Shown: in pieces, positions 1 to 8,361 of the stretch
Layout: every line of letters starts with the position of its first letter
How positions within the stretch are numbered: the first letter of the stretch is position 1
Origin: Inquilinus limosus
GTDB taxonomy: Bacteria; Pseudomonadota; Alphaproteobacteria; DSM-16000; Inquilinaceae
Direction of reading: 5' to 3'
Length of the DNA: 34,114 bases
Assembly: GCF_002195995.1 (NCBI RefSeq)
Contig: NZ_NHON01000064.1
Location: forward strand, 1-34,114
Notes under the pieces: model-generated
Database searches by the model: none
The model's input: the letters and a program-made list of their open reading frames with translations, nothing else
What the model was told of the DNA's origin: nothing
Position numbers and translations under genes: made by a program

Positions 1-136
1 GGGTCACATTCACACTCCTTCGAACATCCGCTGCCGGGCGTTCAGCACGTGCCGGCGCATGGCCTCCGGGGTCACATTCACACTCCTTCGAACATCCGCT
101 GCCGGGCGTTCAGCACGTGCCGGCGCATGGCCTCCG
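1..136. repeat. 68-bp perfect tandem duplication at left window edge
   Basis: Bases 1-68 are repeated exactly at 69-136, and the match stops at 69 versus 137. The second copy holds the last codons of the GntR gene that ends at 78, so the first copy is a duplicate of that gene's 3' end lying just beyond the stop. The position at the very edge suggests an assembly overlap that was not collapsed, but true slippage cannot be excluded. Confidence 0.9.
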
Positions 137-812
137 CCGCGGCCCCGGCGTCGCGCCGGCGGATCGCGTCGACGATCGCGACATGCTCGTCCTGCACGGC
201 GCGGATCCGCTCCGGCGTCCGCATCCGGCTGAGATGGCGGGTGATGTTCATGCCGACGGCGATGTGCGAGGCCAGGGAGGACTGGACGGCGACATGATAG
301 GGGTTGCGCGTCGCCCGGGCGATCGCCTCGTGGAAGCGCTGGTCCTCATCGGCCCCCAGCTCGCCATTGCCGAGGCAGCGCTCCAGCGCTTCCAGCGCGT
401 CTTCGATCTGCTTCAAATCGGCCGGCTCCCAGCGCTCGGCCGCCAGCGCGGCGGCGACGGATTCGAGGCCGGCACGGAACTCGAAGCAGCGCTGGACGTC
501 GGCCAGCGACCGCACCTGGGCGAAGCGCAGCACCGCGAGGTCCGGCTGCCGCCGGACATAGGAGCCGGAGCCCTGGCGCGACACCACCAGCCCGTCCTGC
601 CGCAGCCGGCCCAGCGCCTCGCGCACCACGGGGCGGGAGGCGCCGAAGCGCTCCGACAGCTCGGCCTCCGACGGCAGGCGGCTGTTCAGGGCGAGGTCGC
701 CCTGGGCGATCAGGGTGACGATGCCGTCATAGACGACCTCGCTCAGCCGCGCCGGGGCTCCGCCGTCGCGGGGCAGGAGGCCGATCCCGGGGTCGCCCTC
801 CGTGCCGCTCAT
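78..812 (-). CDS. GntR family (FadR/FCD subfamily) transcriptional regulator, cassette 1
   Basis: This 244-residue protein has the two-domain layout of the FadR subfamily. A winged helix-turn-helix spans about residues 21-90 (LPSEAELSERFGASRPVVREAL, cut here after its core, is the recognition-helix region). An all-helical FCD effector domain follows from about 100 to 238. The FCD metal-site pattern is visible: Asp and His in EDQRFHEA, His in DEHVAIVDA and His in MRRHVLNA. Such regulators usually bind organic or sugar acids and repress nearby catabolic genes. The gene is divergent from the importer starting at 1081 across a 268-bp gap with an AT-rich island, so it probably controls that operon and itself. 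The ATG at 812 is preceded by a purine-rich stretch. The effector is not known. Confidence 0.93.
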   Translation of the reverse strand: MSGTEGDPGIGLLPRDGGAPARLSEVVYDGIVTLIAQGDLALNSRLPSEAELSERFGASRPVVREALGRLRQDGLVVSRQGSGSYVRRQPDLAVLRFAQVRSLADVQRCFEFRAGLESVAAALAAERWEPADLKQIEDALEALERCLGNGELGADEDQRFHEAIARATRNPYHVAVQSSLASHIAVGMNITRHLSRMRTPERIRAVQDEHVAIVDAIRRRDAGAAAEAMRRHVLNARQRMFEGV

Positions 813-980
813 CTCCGCATCCCCCCGACCGGCAAGTTGTCAAGATTGATCACGATGCCACCCACCCGAGCCTGATACCGATATCCATTCCCAGCCGGTG
901 GATTCCACGACTTTTTCCGGTGTTTGCGCTGCAGCAGGATCGAGCGACAGAAAACGTCTGAGAGAAGGCCGTTGCGGTTG

Positions 981-1006
981 TGATTTGTCAATATTTGTAA
1001 TATGAC
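981..1006. promoter_or_regulatory. AT-rich island, candidate promoter/operator for cassette 1
   Basis: The 268-bp gap between the divergent GntR gene and the binding-protein gene is mostly GC-rich, but this stretch is strongly AT-rich. It holds an inverted repeat, ATATT at 991-995 and AATAT at 999-1003 with a 3-nt loop, flanked by GTCA (987-990) and TGAC (1003-1006). TAATAT at 998-1003 could serve as a -10 box for the rightward operon. No convincing -35 box at standard spacing was found. The rest of the gap shows only a short TGATCA palindrome near 848. Confidence 0.35.
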
Positions 1007-1080
1007 CGGAGCGGCAAAGGAAGCGGATCGGCACGCATGGCGAAGCCGGCTCCGACACGCCGCACAGGGAGGATCCAGGA

Positions 1081-3033
1081 ATGGACGAGAAGCTCAGCGC
1101 CTCGCCGCACGTATTCGCCCGGCGCATGGTCCTGAAGGGTCTGGCCGGGGTGGCGGCGATGCCGCTCGCCGTCCGGCTGGCCTATGCGCAGGCCGGCAAG
1201 GAGGCGCCGGACCTGGCGCAGCTGGTCAAGGACGGCAAGCTGCCGGCGCTGGCCGACCGGCTGCCGGCCAATCCGCTGGTGGTGCAGCCGCTGACCAAGG
1301 TCGGCACCTATGGCGGCACGCTGCATCGCGGCCTGCGCGGCTCCAGCGACCACAACGGCATCCTGCGCGTGGTCGGCAACCAGAGCCTGGTGCGCTGGGA
1401 CCTCGGCTTCACCAAGGCCCTGCCGAACCTGGCGGAGAGCTGGGAGGTCAACCCAGACGGCACCGAGTTCGTGTTCCATCTGCGCAAGGGCACGAAATGG
1501 TCGGACGGCCACCCCTTCACCGCCGATGACATCGTCTTCTCGATCGAGGACTGCGCCAAGAACACCGAGCTCTATGGCTCGGTCCCGTCGCAGCTGACCA
1601 TCGCCGGCAAGCCGGTGGTCGTGACCAAGGTCGACGACTTCACGGTGAAGTTCACCTTCGCCGCGGCCTACGCCACCTATCTGGAGACGCTGGCGACGCC
1701 GCTGGGCCAGCACCCGACGCTGTTCGCCAAGCACTACGCCAGCCAGTTCCATCCCAAATACAACGACAAGGTCGGCGACCTGGTGAAGCAGGCCAACCTG
1801 CAGAACTGGGCCGACCTGTTCCGGGCCAAGAACGGCGACATCGAGATCCCGCAGCGCTGGGGCAACCCGGACAAGCCGACACTCGACCCCTGGGTGGTGG
1901 TCGAGCCCTATGTCGGCGGCGCCACCCGTGTGGTGATGAAGCGCAACCCGTATTTCTGGCAGGTCGACACCGAGGGCAACCAGCTGCCCTATATCGACGA
2001 GCTGTATTTCGGCATCTCGCAGGACGTGGAATCGCTGCTGCTCGACGCCATCTCCGGCAAGCTCGACATCCAGGAGCGGCACATCAACCTGCTGCAGAAC
2101 AAGCCGACCCTGTCGCAGAACAAGGAGAAGGGCGGCTACCGGCTGATCGAGCTGGAGCCGTCGGCGGCGCAGCAGTGCCAGATCTACCTGAACATGTGCC
2201 ACAAGGACCCGAAGCTGAAGGCCTTCTTCGCCAACAAGGAGGTGCGTCAGGCGCTGTCGCTCGGCATCGACCGGGGCGAGATCATCGAGCTGGTCTATTT
2301 CGGCCAGTCGGAGCCGTACCAGGCCGGGCCACGGCCGGGCCACCCCTGGTATCACGAGACGCTGGCGCGGCAGTTCACCGATTTCGACGCCGACCAGGCC
2401 AACGCCCTGCTCGACAAGGCCGGCTACGACAAGAAGGACGCCGACGGCTTCCGCCAGCACCCCGACGGCAGCAAGATCTTCTTCTCGATCGACGTCATCC
2501 CGACCCTGTACGCTGACCTGGTCGACGTGCTGGAGCTGGTGAAGCGGCACTGGGTCGGGATCGGCATCGACATCAAGGTCAACACCATCGAGCGGGCGCT
2601 GTACTACACCCGCGGCGACAGCAACGACCATGACGCCCAGGTGTGGCCGGGCCCGGGCGGGCTGGACCCGATGTTCGACCCGCGCGACTTCTTCGCCCAG
2701 CACCCGCAGGGGTCGCGCTACGCCATTCCCTGGACGCTCTGGTACGTCTCCAACGGCCAGTCGGGCGAGGAGCCGCCGGAGAGCCAGAAGCAGCGGATGA
2801 AGCTGTTCGACGAGGCGCGCAGCACCTCCGACCTCGACAAGCGCGCCGCGACCATGAAGCAGCTGCTGGACCTGACCGCCGAGGCGTTCGAGACGGTCGG
2901 CATCTGCCTCGCCGTCAACTCCTTCGGCGTGGTCAAGACCAACCTGATCAACGCGCCGGAGAAGGAGCCGGATTCCTGGACCTGGCCGAACCCCGGCCCG
3001 GCCATGCCGCAGCAGTTCTTCTTCACGAGCTGA
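1081..3033 (+). CDS. ABC importer substrate-binding protein, family 5 (long, Tat-type)
   Basis: The product has 650 residues, longer than the roughly 500-540 of standard DppA/OppA proteins. Its N-terminus has a twin-arginine-like signal (ARRMVLKGLAG near residues 14-24) and a possible cleavage site after AYAQA. Family-5 hallmarks follow: a lobe with LRKGTKWSDGHPFTADDIVF near residues 136-155 and the typical conserved pattern VRQALSLGIDR near 393. In Proteobacteria and Thermotogae, long members of this family often bind oligosaccharides rather than peptides, for example alpha-galactosides (AgpA of Sinorhizobium). A good Shine-Dalgarno sequence (AGGGAGG, 1066-1072) sits 8 nt before the ATG. It heads a five-gene operon. 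The ligand is inferred to be a sugar or sugar acid because of the dehydratase at the operon's end. Confidence 0.93.
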   Translation: MDEKLSASPHVFARRMVLKGLAGVAAMPLAVRLAYAQAGKEAPDLAQLVKDGKLPALADRLPANPLVVQPLTKVGTYGGTLHRGLRGSSDHNGILRVVGNQSLVRWDLGFTKALPNLAESWEVNPDGTEFVFHLRKGTKWSDGHPFTADDIVFSIEDCAKNTELYGSVPSQLTIAGKPVVVTKVDDFTVKFTFAAAYATYLETLATPLGQHPTLFAKHYASQFHPKYNDKVGDLVKQANLQNWADLFRAKNGDIEIPQRWGNPDKPTLDPWVVVEPYVGGATRVVMKRNPYFWQVDTEGNQLPYIDELYFGISQDVESLLLDAISGKLDIQERHINLLQNKPTLSQNKEKGGYRLIELEPSAAQQCQIYLNMCHKDPKLKAFFANKEVRQALSLGIDRGEIIELVYFGQSEPYQAGPRPGHPWYHETLARQFTDFDADQANALLDKAGYDKKDADGFRQHPDGSKIFFSIDVIPTLYADLVDVLELVKRHWVGIGIDIKVNTIERALYYTRGDSNDHDAQVWPGPGGLDPMFDPRDFFAQHPQGSRYAIPWTLWYVSNGQSGEEPPESQKQRMKLFDEARSTSDLDKRAATMKQLLDLTAEAFETVGICLAVNSFGVVKTNLINAPEKEPDSWTWPNPGPAMPQQFFFTS

Positions 3034-3091
3034 CGCCGGCGCCGCCGGTCTTCCTCCCGCCGCTCAGCGTCCGTATCGAGGAGTGCCCCGG

Positions 3092-4078
3092 ATGCTCCGC
3101 TTCATCGCCAAGCGCCTGCTGTGGATGGTGCCCGCGCTCTTCGCGGTCAGCTTCCTCGCCTTCGTCCTGATCCAGCTGCCGCCTGGCGACTTCGTGACCA
3201 GCTATATCGCGACGCTGGCCAGCTCCAACGAGATCGTCGACCAGAACGCCGCGGCGGCGCTGCGCGAGCGTTTCGGGCTGAACGACCCGATGCTGGTGCA
3301 GTACGGCAAATGGATCATCGGCATCCTCACCCGCGGTGATTTCGGCCTGTCCTTCGAGTGGCAGCAGCCGGTCAGCGACCTGATCTGGGAGCGGATGGCC
3401 CTGACCCTGGTGCTGACCCTGGCCACCCTGATCGCGACCTGGGCGATCGCGCTGCCGATCGGGGTCTATTCCGCGGTGCGCAAATACTCGATCGGCGACT
3501 ACATCGTCACCACCATCACCTTCGCCGGGCTGGCCATCCCGTCCTTCCTGCTGGCGCTGGTGCTGATGTATGTCGCCGCCATCGAGTTCGGGCAGGATGT
3601 CAGCGGGCTGTTCTCGCCGGAGTTCGAGAAGGCGCCCTGGAGCATCGCCAAGACCTGGAACCTGCTGCGGCACCTGTGGATCCCGGTGCTGATCCTGGCC
3701 GTCTCCGGCACCGCCAGCCTGATCCGGGTGATGCGGGCGAACATGCTGGACGAGATCCACAAGCCCTATGTCACCACCGCCCGCGCCAAGGGCCTGTCCG
3801 AGTTCCGGCTGCTGCTGAAATACCCGGTGCGGGTGGCGCTGAACCCGTTCATCTCCACGCTCGCCTGGCTGCTGCCGAACCTGGTCTCCGGCTCGATCGT
3901 GGTGGCGATCGTGCTGAACCTGCCGACGGCGGCGCCGCTGCTGCTGCAGTCGCTGATGGCGCAGGACATGTACCTGGCCGGCGCCTTCGTGCTGCTGATC
4001 TGCGCCCTGACCCTGATCGGGTCGCTGATCAGCGACATCCTGCTGGCGCTGGTCGACCCGCGCATCCGCCTCGAATAG
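3092..4078 (+). CDS. ABC importer permease, DppB/OppB type (cassette 1)
   Basis: This is an inner-membrane permease of the BPD_transp_1 family with about six transmembrane segments. It opens with the usual first helix (KRLLWMVPALFAVSFLAF), followed by a periplasmic region and the permease core. The cytoplasmic EAA-type loop that contacts the ATPase is near residues 225-245 (TTARAKGLSEFRLLLKYPVR). An in-frame GTG exists at 3083, but GAGGAG at 3078-3083 lies 8 nt before the ATG at 3092, so the ATG is chosen, giving 328 residues. It partners with the permease starting 8 nt downstream and the fused ATPase. Confidence 0.92.
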   Translation: MLRFIAKRLLWMVPALFAVSFLAFVLIQLPPGDFVTSYIATLASSNEIVDQNAAAALRERFGLNDPMLVQYGKWIIGILTRGDFGLSFEWQQPVSDLIWERMALTLVLTLATLIATWAIALPIGVYSAVRKYSIGDYIVTTITFAGLAIPSFLLALVLMYVAAIEFGQDVSGLFSPEFEKAPWSIAKTWNLLRHLWIPVLILAVSGTASLIRVMRANMLDEIHKPYVTTARAKGLSEFRLLLKYPVRVALNPFISTLAWLLPNLVSGSIVVAIVLNLPTAAPLLLQSLMAQDMYLAGAFVLLICALTLIGSLISDILLALVDPRIRLE

Positions 4079-4086
4079 GGGGGCTC

Positions 4087-5211
4087 ATGACCGACCTCGC
4101 GACCATCGCCCCCGCCGGCCAACTCGCCGTCGCCTCGCAATGGCAGCTGATCTGGTGGGCCTTCCGCCGCCACAAGCTGGCCATGGCCTCGCTGGTGATC
4201 GTGATCATCCTCTACGTGATCGCGGCCGTGCCCGGCTTCTTCGCCATCAACGATCCCAGCCAGCAGAACGCCCGCGCCGCCTTCCACCCGCCGCAGGGGA
4301 TCCACCTGTTCGACCGGGCGGAGGATGGCGGCCTGCAGATCGGCCTGTACTTCCACCCGCACAAGCTGACCCGGGATCCGGAGACGCTGGCCGCCCTCTA
4401 CAAGGAGGATCCGGCCCGCAAGGTCGGCATCTCGCTGTTCGGCCGCGGCTACAGCTATTCGGTTCTGGGGCTGTTCACCACGAACATCCACCTCATCGCC
4501 TCGGCCGACCCGAAGCAGCCGCTGTTCCTGTTCGGCACCGACCGGCTCGGCCGCTGCGTCTGGAGCCGGATCATGCAGGGCGCCCAGATCTCGCTGTCCG
4601 TCGGCCTGCTCGGCGTGTTCCTGTCGCTGGCCATCGGCCTGATCCTCGGCGGCATCTCCGGCTATTACGGCGGCAAGCCGGATTTCGTGATCCAGCGGGT
4701 GATCGAATTCGTGCTGGCCCTGCCGACGATCCCGATCTGGCTGGCCATGGCCGCGGCCCTGCCGCAGGACTGGCCTGCCATCACCCAGTACTTCATGATC
4801 ACGGTGATCCTGTCGCTGACCGGCTGGGCCCAGCTGGCCCGCGTCGTCCGCGGCCGCTTCCTGTCGCTCAGGACCGAGGAGTTCGTCACCGCCGCCCGGC
4901 TCGACGGCTGCGGCGAGGGGCGGATCATCTTCCGGCACATGATGCCGAGCTTCCTCAGCCACATCATCGCCTCGGTGACGCTGGCGATCCCGGCGATGAT
5001 CCTGGCCGAGACGGCGCTGTCCTTCCTCGGCCTCGGGCTGCAGCCGCCGACCATCTCCTGGGGCGTGCTGCTGCGCGAGGCGCAGAACATCCGCTCGATC
5101 GCCACGGCCCCCTGGCTGTTCGCGCCCGGCGCCTTCGTCGTGGTCGCGGTGATGGCGCTCAACCTGCTCGGCGACGGCCTGCGCGACGCGGCCGACCCCT
5201 ACAACAAGTGA
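4087..5211 (+). CDS. ABC importer permease, DppC/OppC type with long periplasmic insertion
   Basis: This 374-residue permease is the DppC-type partner of the upstream gene. The first membrane helix is near residues 30-55. The core then resumes with the family signature FGTDRLGRCVWSRIM near residue 148, and the EAA loop is near 258-285. Standard DppC proteins have about 290-310 residues. The extra length here is a roughly 70-residue hydrophilic stretch between helix 1 and the core (FHPPQGIHLFDRAEDGG and onward), predicted to be periplasmic. It may contact the unusually long binding protein of this operon. A GGGGG stretch precedes the ATG. The stop TGA overlaps an ATG (TGATG) at 5211. Confidence 0.92.
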   Translation: MTDLATIAPAGQLAVASQWQLIWWAFRRHKLAMASLVIVIILYVIAAVPGFFAINDPSQQNARAAFHPPQGIHLFDRAEDGGLQIGLYFHPHKLTRDPETLAALYKEDPARKVGISLFGRGYSYSVLGLFTTNIHLIASADPKQPLFLFGTDRLGRCVWSRIMQGAQISLSVGLLGVFLSLAIGLILGGISGYYGGKPDFVIQRVIEFVLALPTIPIWLAMAAALPQDWPAITQYFMITVILSLTGWAQLARVVRGRFLSLRTEEFVTAARLDGCGEGRIIFRHMMPSFLSHIIASVTLAIPAMILAETALSFLGLGLQPPTISWGVLLREAQNIRSIATAPWLFAPGAFVVVAVMALNLLGDGLRDAADPYNK

Positions 5212-5225
5212 TGGCGGAGAGCTCG

Positions 5226-6968
5226 ATGACGAACCCTCCGGCCGCCCCGGTGCCGTTCCCCGGCCGCCCCAAGCCCGTCCTGGCGGTGCGCGACCTGGTG
5301 ACCCATTTCCCGACCCGTGCCGGGCTGGTCAAGGCGGTCGACGGCGTGTCCTTCGCGGTCGAGCGCGGCAAGACCCTCTGCGTCGTCGGCGAAAGCGGCT
5401 CGGGCAAGAGCGTCACCGCGCGCTCGATCCTGCAGATCGTCGACTCGCCCGGCCGCATCGTCTCCGGCGAGATGGTGCTGAACCGGGCCGACGGCAGCAG
5501 CGTCGACCTGGCCAAGCTGCATCCGCGCGGCCGGGCCATCCGCCGGGTGCGCGGCCGCGAGATCGCGATGATCTTCCAGGAGCCGATGTCGTCGCTGTCG
5601 CCGATCCACACGGTCGGCGACCAGATCATCGAGGTGCTGCGCCTGCATCTCGGCCTCGGCAAGGCCGCCGCGCGGGCGCGGACGATCGAGCTCTTGAAGC
5701 AGGTCGAGATCCCGCGGCCGGAGCGGGCGATCGACCGCTACACCTTCGAGTTCTCCGGCGGCATGCGCCAGCGCGCCATGATCGCCATGGCGCTGGCCTG
5801 CAACCCGCAGCTGCTGATCGCCGACGAGCCGACGACGGCGCTGGACGTCACCACCCAGGCCGAGATCCTGGACCTGATCAAGCGGCTGCAGGCCGAATAC
5901 GGCATGGCGGTGCTGTTCATCACCCATGACATGGGCGTGGTGGCCGAGATCGCCGACGACGTGCTGGTGATGTATCACGGCAAGGTGGTGGAGCACGGGC
6001 CGGTCGACCGCATTTTTCACGCGCCCGAGGATCCGTATACCAAGATGCTGATCGGGTCGGTCCTCAAGCTCGAGGACAAGGCCGAGATCCGGCTGAAGCG
6101 CCCGCCGCTGCCGGCCGACCGCCCGCCGGTGGTCGAGGTCGAGGGCCTGCGGATGCAGTTCGGCACCGGCAGCGCCGCCTTCGCCGCGGTCGACGGGGTG
6201 TCGCTGCAGGTGCGGGCAGGGGAGACGCTGGGCATCGTCGGCGAATCCGGCTCCGGCAAGACCACCATGGGGCGCTGCCTGCTGCGGGTCTATGACCCGA
6301 CCGGCGGCGCCATCCGCTACCGCCGGGCCGACGAATCGGTGGTCGACCTGGCCAAGGCCGACAAGCCGACGCTCGCATCGTGCCGGCGCGAGATCCGGAT
6401 GATCTTCCAGGACCCGGTCTCCTCCCTCAACCCGCGCATGACCGTGGCCCAGGTGATCGGCGAGCCGCTGCTGGTCAACGGCATCGCCAAGGGCAAGGAT
6501 TTGGATGAGCGCGTCGCCGGGCTGATGCGCCAGGTCGGCCTCGAACCCGCCTGGCGTGAGCGCTATCCGCACGCCTTCTCCGGCGGCCAGCGCCAGCGCA
6601 TCGGCATCGCCCGCGCCATCGCCCTGAACCCCCGCGTCATCGTCGCCGACGAGGCGACCTCGGCGCTCGACGTCTCGCTGCGCTTCCAGGTGCTGGACCT
6701 GCTGCTGAAGCTGCAGGACGAGCTCGACCTCGCCTACATCTTCATCAGCCACGACATCGGCGTGATCCGCTACATGTGCGACCGCGTCGGCGTGATGTAT
6801 CGCGGCCGGCTGGTCGAGATCGGCCGGGCCGACGAGGTCTGCGAGGCGCCGGCCCATGACTACACCAAGGCGCTGATCTCGGCCGTGCCGCGGCCCGATC
6901 CGCGCCGCCGCAGCATCCACAACCGCATCCGGTACACCGAGCCCGCCGAACGGAGCCTGGCGCTATGA
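5226..6968 (+). CDS. Fused double ABC ATPase (DppD-DppF type), cassette 1
   Basis: A single 580-residue protein carries two complete ABC ATPase domains, so one polypeptide provides both nucleotide-binding halves. Domain 1 has Walker A GESGSGKS near residue 55, signature FSGGMRQR, Walker [13 protein letters not shown] and the switch histidine in ITHDMG. Domain 2 has Walker A GESGSGKT near residue 339, signature FSGGQRQR, Walker [13 protein letters not shown] and ISHD. Neither half has the C-terminal four-cysteine motif found in many DppD/OppD proteins. The ATG at 5226 is preferred because GGAG (5216-5219) lies 6 nt upstream. An in-frame ATG at 5211 overlaps the previous stop and would add five residues. 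The stop overlaps the next ATG by 4 nt. Confidence 0.93.
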   Translation: MTNPPAAPVPFPGRPKPVLAVRDLVTHFPTRAGLVKAVDGVSFAVERGKTLCVVGESGSGKSVTARSILQIVDSPGRIVSGEMVLNRADGSSVDLAKLHPRGRAIRRVRGREIAMIFQEPMSSLSPIHTVGDQIIEVLRLHLGLGKAAARARTIELLKQVEIPRPERAIDRYTFEFSGGMRQRAMIAMALACNPQLLIADEPTTALDVTTQAEILDLIKRLQAEYGMAVLFITHDMGVVAEIADDVLVMYHGKVVEHGPVDRIFHAPEDPYTKMLIGSVLKLEDKAEIRLKRPPLPADRPPVVEVEGLRMQFGTGSAAFAAVDGVSLQVRAGETLGIVGESGSGKTTMGRCLLRVYDPTGGAIRYRRADESVVDLAKADKPTLASCRREIRMIFQDPVSSLNPRMTVAQVIGEPLLVNGIAKGKDLDERVAGLMRQVGLEPAWRERYPHAFSGGQRQRIGIARAIALNPRVIVADEATSALDVSLRFQVLDLLLKLQDELDLAYIFISHDIGVIRYMCDRVGVMYRGRLVEIGRADEVCEAPAHDYTKALISAVPRPDPRRRSIHNRIRYTEPAERSLAL

Positions 6969-8185
6969 AGATCACCGACATCCGGACCTTCCTGATGCAG
7001 GCCGGCCCGCCGGATCCCGACAAATGGGCGACGGACGGCCGGCTCGGCGACGCGGCGATCGCGGAAGGCAAGCTCGGCGGCTTCCGCAACTGGCTGTTCG
7101 TCAAGGTCTACACCGATGCGGGCATCGTCGGCATCGGCGAATGCTCCGGCTGGCCGCGGGTGATCGAGACCGCGGTGCAGGACCTGAAGGCCCTGCTGAT
7201 CGGCGAGGACCCGACGCATATCGAGCGGCTGTGGCAGAAGATGCAGGTCGCGACCATGGGGCACGGCATGCTCGGCACCGTCGGCGCCGGCGCCATGACC
7301 GGCATCGACGTCGCGCTGTGGGACATCAAGGGCAAGGCGCTGGGCGTGCCGGTGTGGAACCTGCTCGGCGGCAAGATGCGCGACCGGGTGCCGATCTACT
7401 CCCACGCCAACACGGCCGAGGCGGCGGTGGCGGTGAAGAGCCACGGCATCAAGATGATCAAATGCGGCGGCGTGGCCGACCCGGTGCGCAAGGTCGCGGC
7501 GCTGCGCGAGGCGGTGGGCGACGAGGTCGACATCGCCATCGACCTGCACGGCCCGCCCTGGCTGACCCCGGCCGATGCGGCGCGGCTCGCGCGGGCGCTG
7601 GAACCCTATGACCTGGCGTGGATCGAGGACCCGATCGCACCCGAGAACCTGGACGGCTACAAGCGCATCCGTGACGCCGCCCATGTGCCGCTGGCCGCGG
7701 GCGAGCGCATGGCGACGATCTTCGGCGAGCGCGAGCTGATCGAGCGCGACCTGGTCGACATCATCCAGCCGGACACCGGCCGGGCCGGCGGCCTGACCCA
7801 GATGAAGAAGATCGCGGCGATGGCGGAGGCGCATCACATCATGATGGCGCCGCATTCCGGCTCGCTCGGCCCCGTCGCCGAATATGCGGCGCTGCATCTG
7901 CTGGCCGCGATCCCGAACGGGCTGGTGCTGGAGCGGCTCGACGCCGACTGGCCGGGACGGGCCAGGACCGTGGTGCCGCATCCGGTGCAGGAAGGCGGGT
8001 CGATCGCCGTGCCCGACGCACCGGGCCTCGGCTGTGACATCGACGAGGATTTCGTCGCCCGCTTCCCGAGCGAGCGCAATGTCGCCGTGTCCGGCTCCGA
8101 CCGCTCCTACGCGCCGGGCACCCAGCAGGAGCACGTCTATGTCCAGACCCGGCTCCGGCGGGCGCCGTATTTCAGCGGGCGGTGA
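6965..8185 (+). CDS. Mandelate racemase/muconate lactonizing (enolase superfamily) sugar-acid dehydratase-like enzyme
   Basis: The protein has 406 residues, with the capping domain in the first ~130 and a TIM barrel after it. The metal ligands expected in this superfamily are visible as Asp193 (IDLHG), Glu221 (WIEDP) and Glu247 (AGERM). His195 lies two residues after the first ligand, and His297 (APHSGS) lies on a later strand. The Asp-x-His pair plus the later His is the arrangement of acid-sugar dehydratases such as galactonate and mannonate dehydratases. These remove water from an aldonic acid to give a 2-keto-3-deoxy acid. The ATG overlaps the ATPase stop (ATGA), so it is translationally coupled to the importer and probably acts on the imported solute. 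The exact substrate cannot be read. Confidence 0.9.
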   Translation: MKITDIRTFLMQAGPPDPDKWATDGRLGDAAIAEGKLGGFRNWLFVKVYTDAGIVGIGECSGWPRVIETAVQDLKALLIGEDPTHIERLWQKMQVATMGHGMLGTVGAGAMTGIDVALWDIKGKALGVPVWNLLGGKMRDRVPIYSHANTAEAAVAVKSHGIKMIKCGGVADPVRKVAALREAVGDEVDIAIDLHGPPWLTPADAARLARALEPYDLAWIEDPIAPENLDGYKRIRDAAHVPLAAGERMATIFGERELIERDLVDIIQPDTGRAGGLTQMKKIAAMAEAHHIMMAPHSGSLGPVAEYAALHLLAAIPNGLVLERLDADWPGRARTVVPHPVQEGGSIAVPDAPGLGCDIDEDFVARFPSERNVAVSGSDRSYAPGTQQEHVYVQTRLRRAPYFSGR

Positions 8186-8231
8186 GGCGGCGTGATTGTC
8201 TGGATCGAACCTAATAGATGGGCCGGGGCCA

Positions 8232-8349
8232 CCCCCTCACCCGAAATCGCTGCGCGATTTCGACCTCTCCCCAAGGAGAGGTGAACATGCCCTCTCCCTC
8301 GGGGAGAGGGAGGGGCCCATTCGCGTTGGCGAATGGGAGGGTGAGGGGG
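8232..8349. repeat. Multi-hairpin intergenic palindromic element (cruciform-like), between convergent genes
   Basis: An outer inverted repeat pairs 8232-8242 (CCCCCTCACCC) with 8339-8349. Inside lie four hairpins in series: 8243-8250 with 8254-8261, 8263-8270 with 8275-8282, 8290-8298 with 8302-8310, and 8316-8324 with 8329-8337. Each is a perfect stem of 8-9 bp with a loop of 3-4 nt. It lies between a plus-strand gene ending at 8185 and a minus-strand gene ending at 8362, so it could end transcription from both sides. Elements of this look (cccctcacccgaaatcgc...) are dispersed in many alphaproteobacterial genomes. Confidence 0.85.
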
Positions 8350-8361
8350 AGCCGGCCTCGA

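Noticed and set aside
988-2703. 571-codon open frame on the minus strand opposite the cassette 1 binding protein
   Set aside because: Its translation is rich in Val, Leu, Arg, Gln and Asp with no recognisable domain, and it lies wholly antisense to a clear family-5 binding protein. It is a high-GC shadow.
3083-3091. GTG start for the cassette 1 DppB-type permease
   Set aside because: It lies within the GAGGAG ribosome binding site that serves the ATG at 3092.
4140-5225. Open extension upstream of the fused ATPase start
   Set aside because: It runs out of frame through the DppC-type permease. The Shine-Dalgarno at 5216 and the conserved ATPase start fix the true N-terminus at 5226.
5199-6920. 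573-codon open frame on the minus strand opposite the fused ATPase
   Set aside because: It is a mirror of the ATPase codons with low-complexity His/Asp/Arg composition and no family features.
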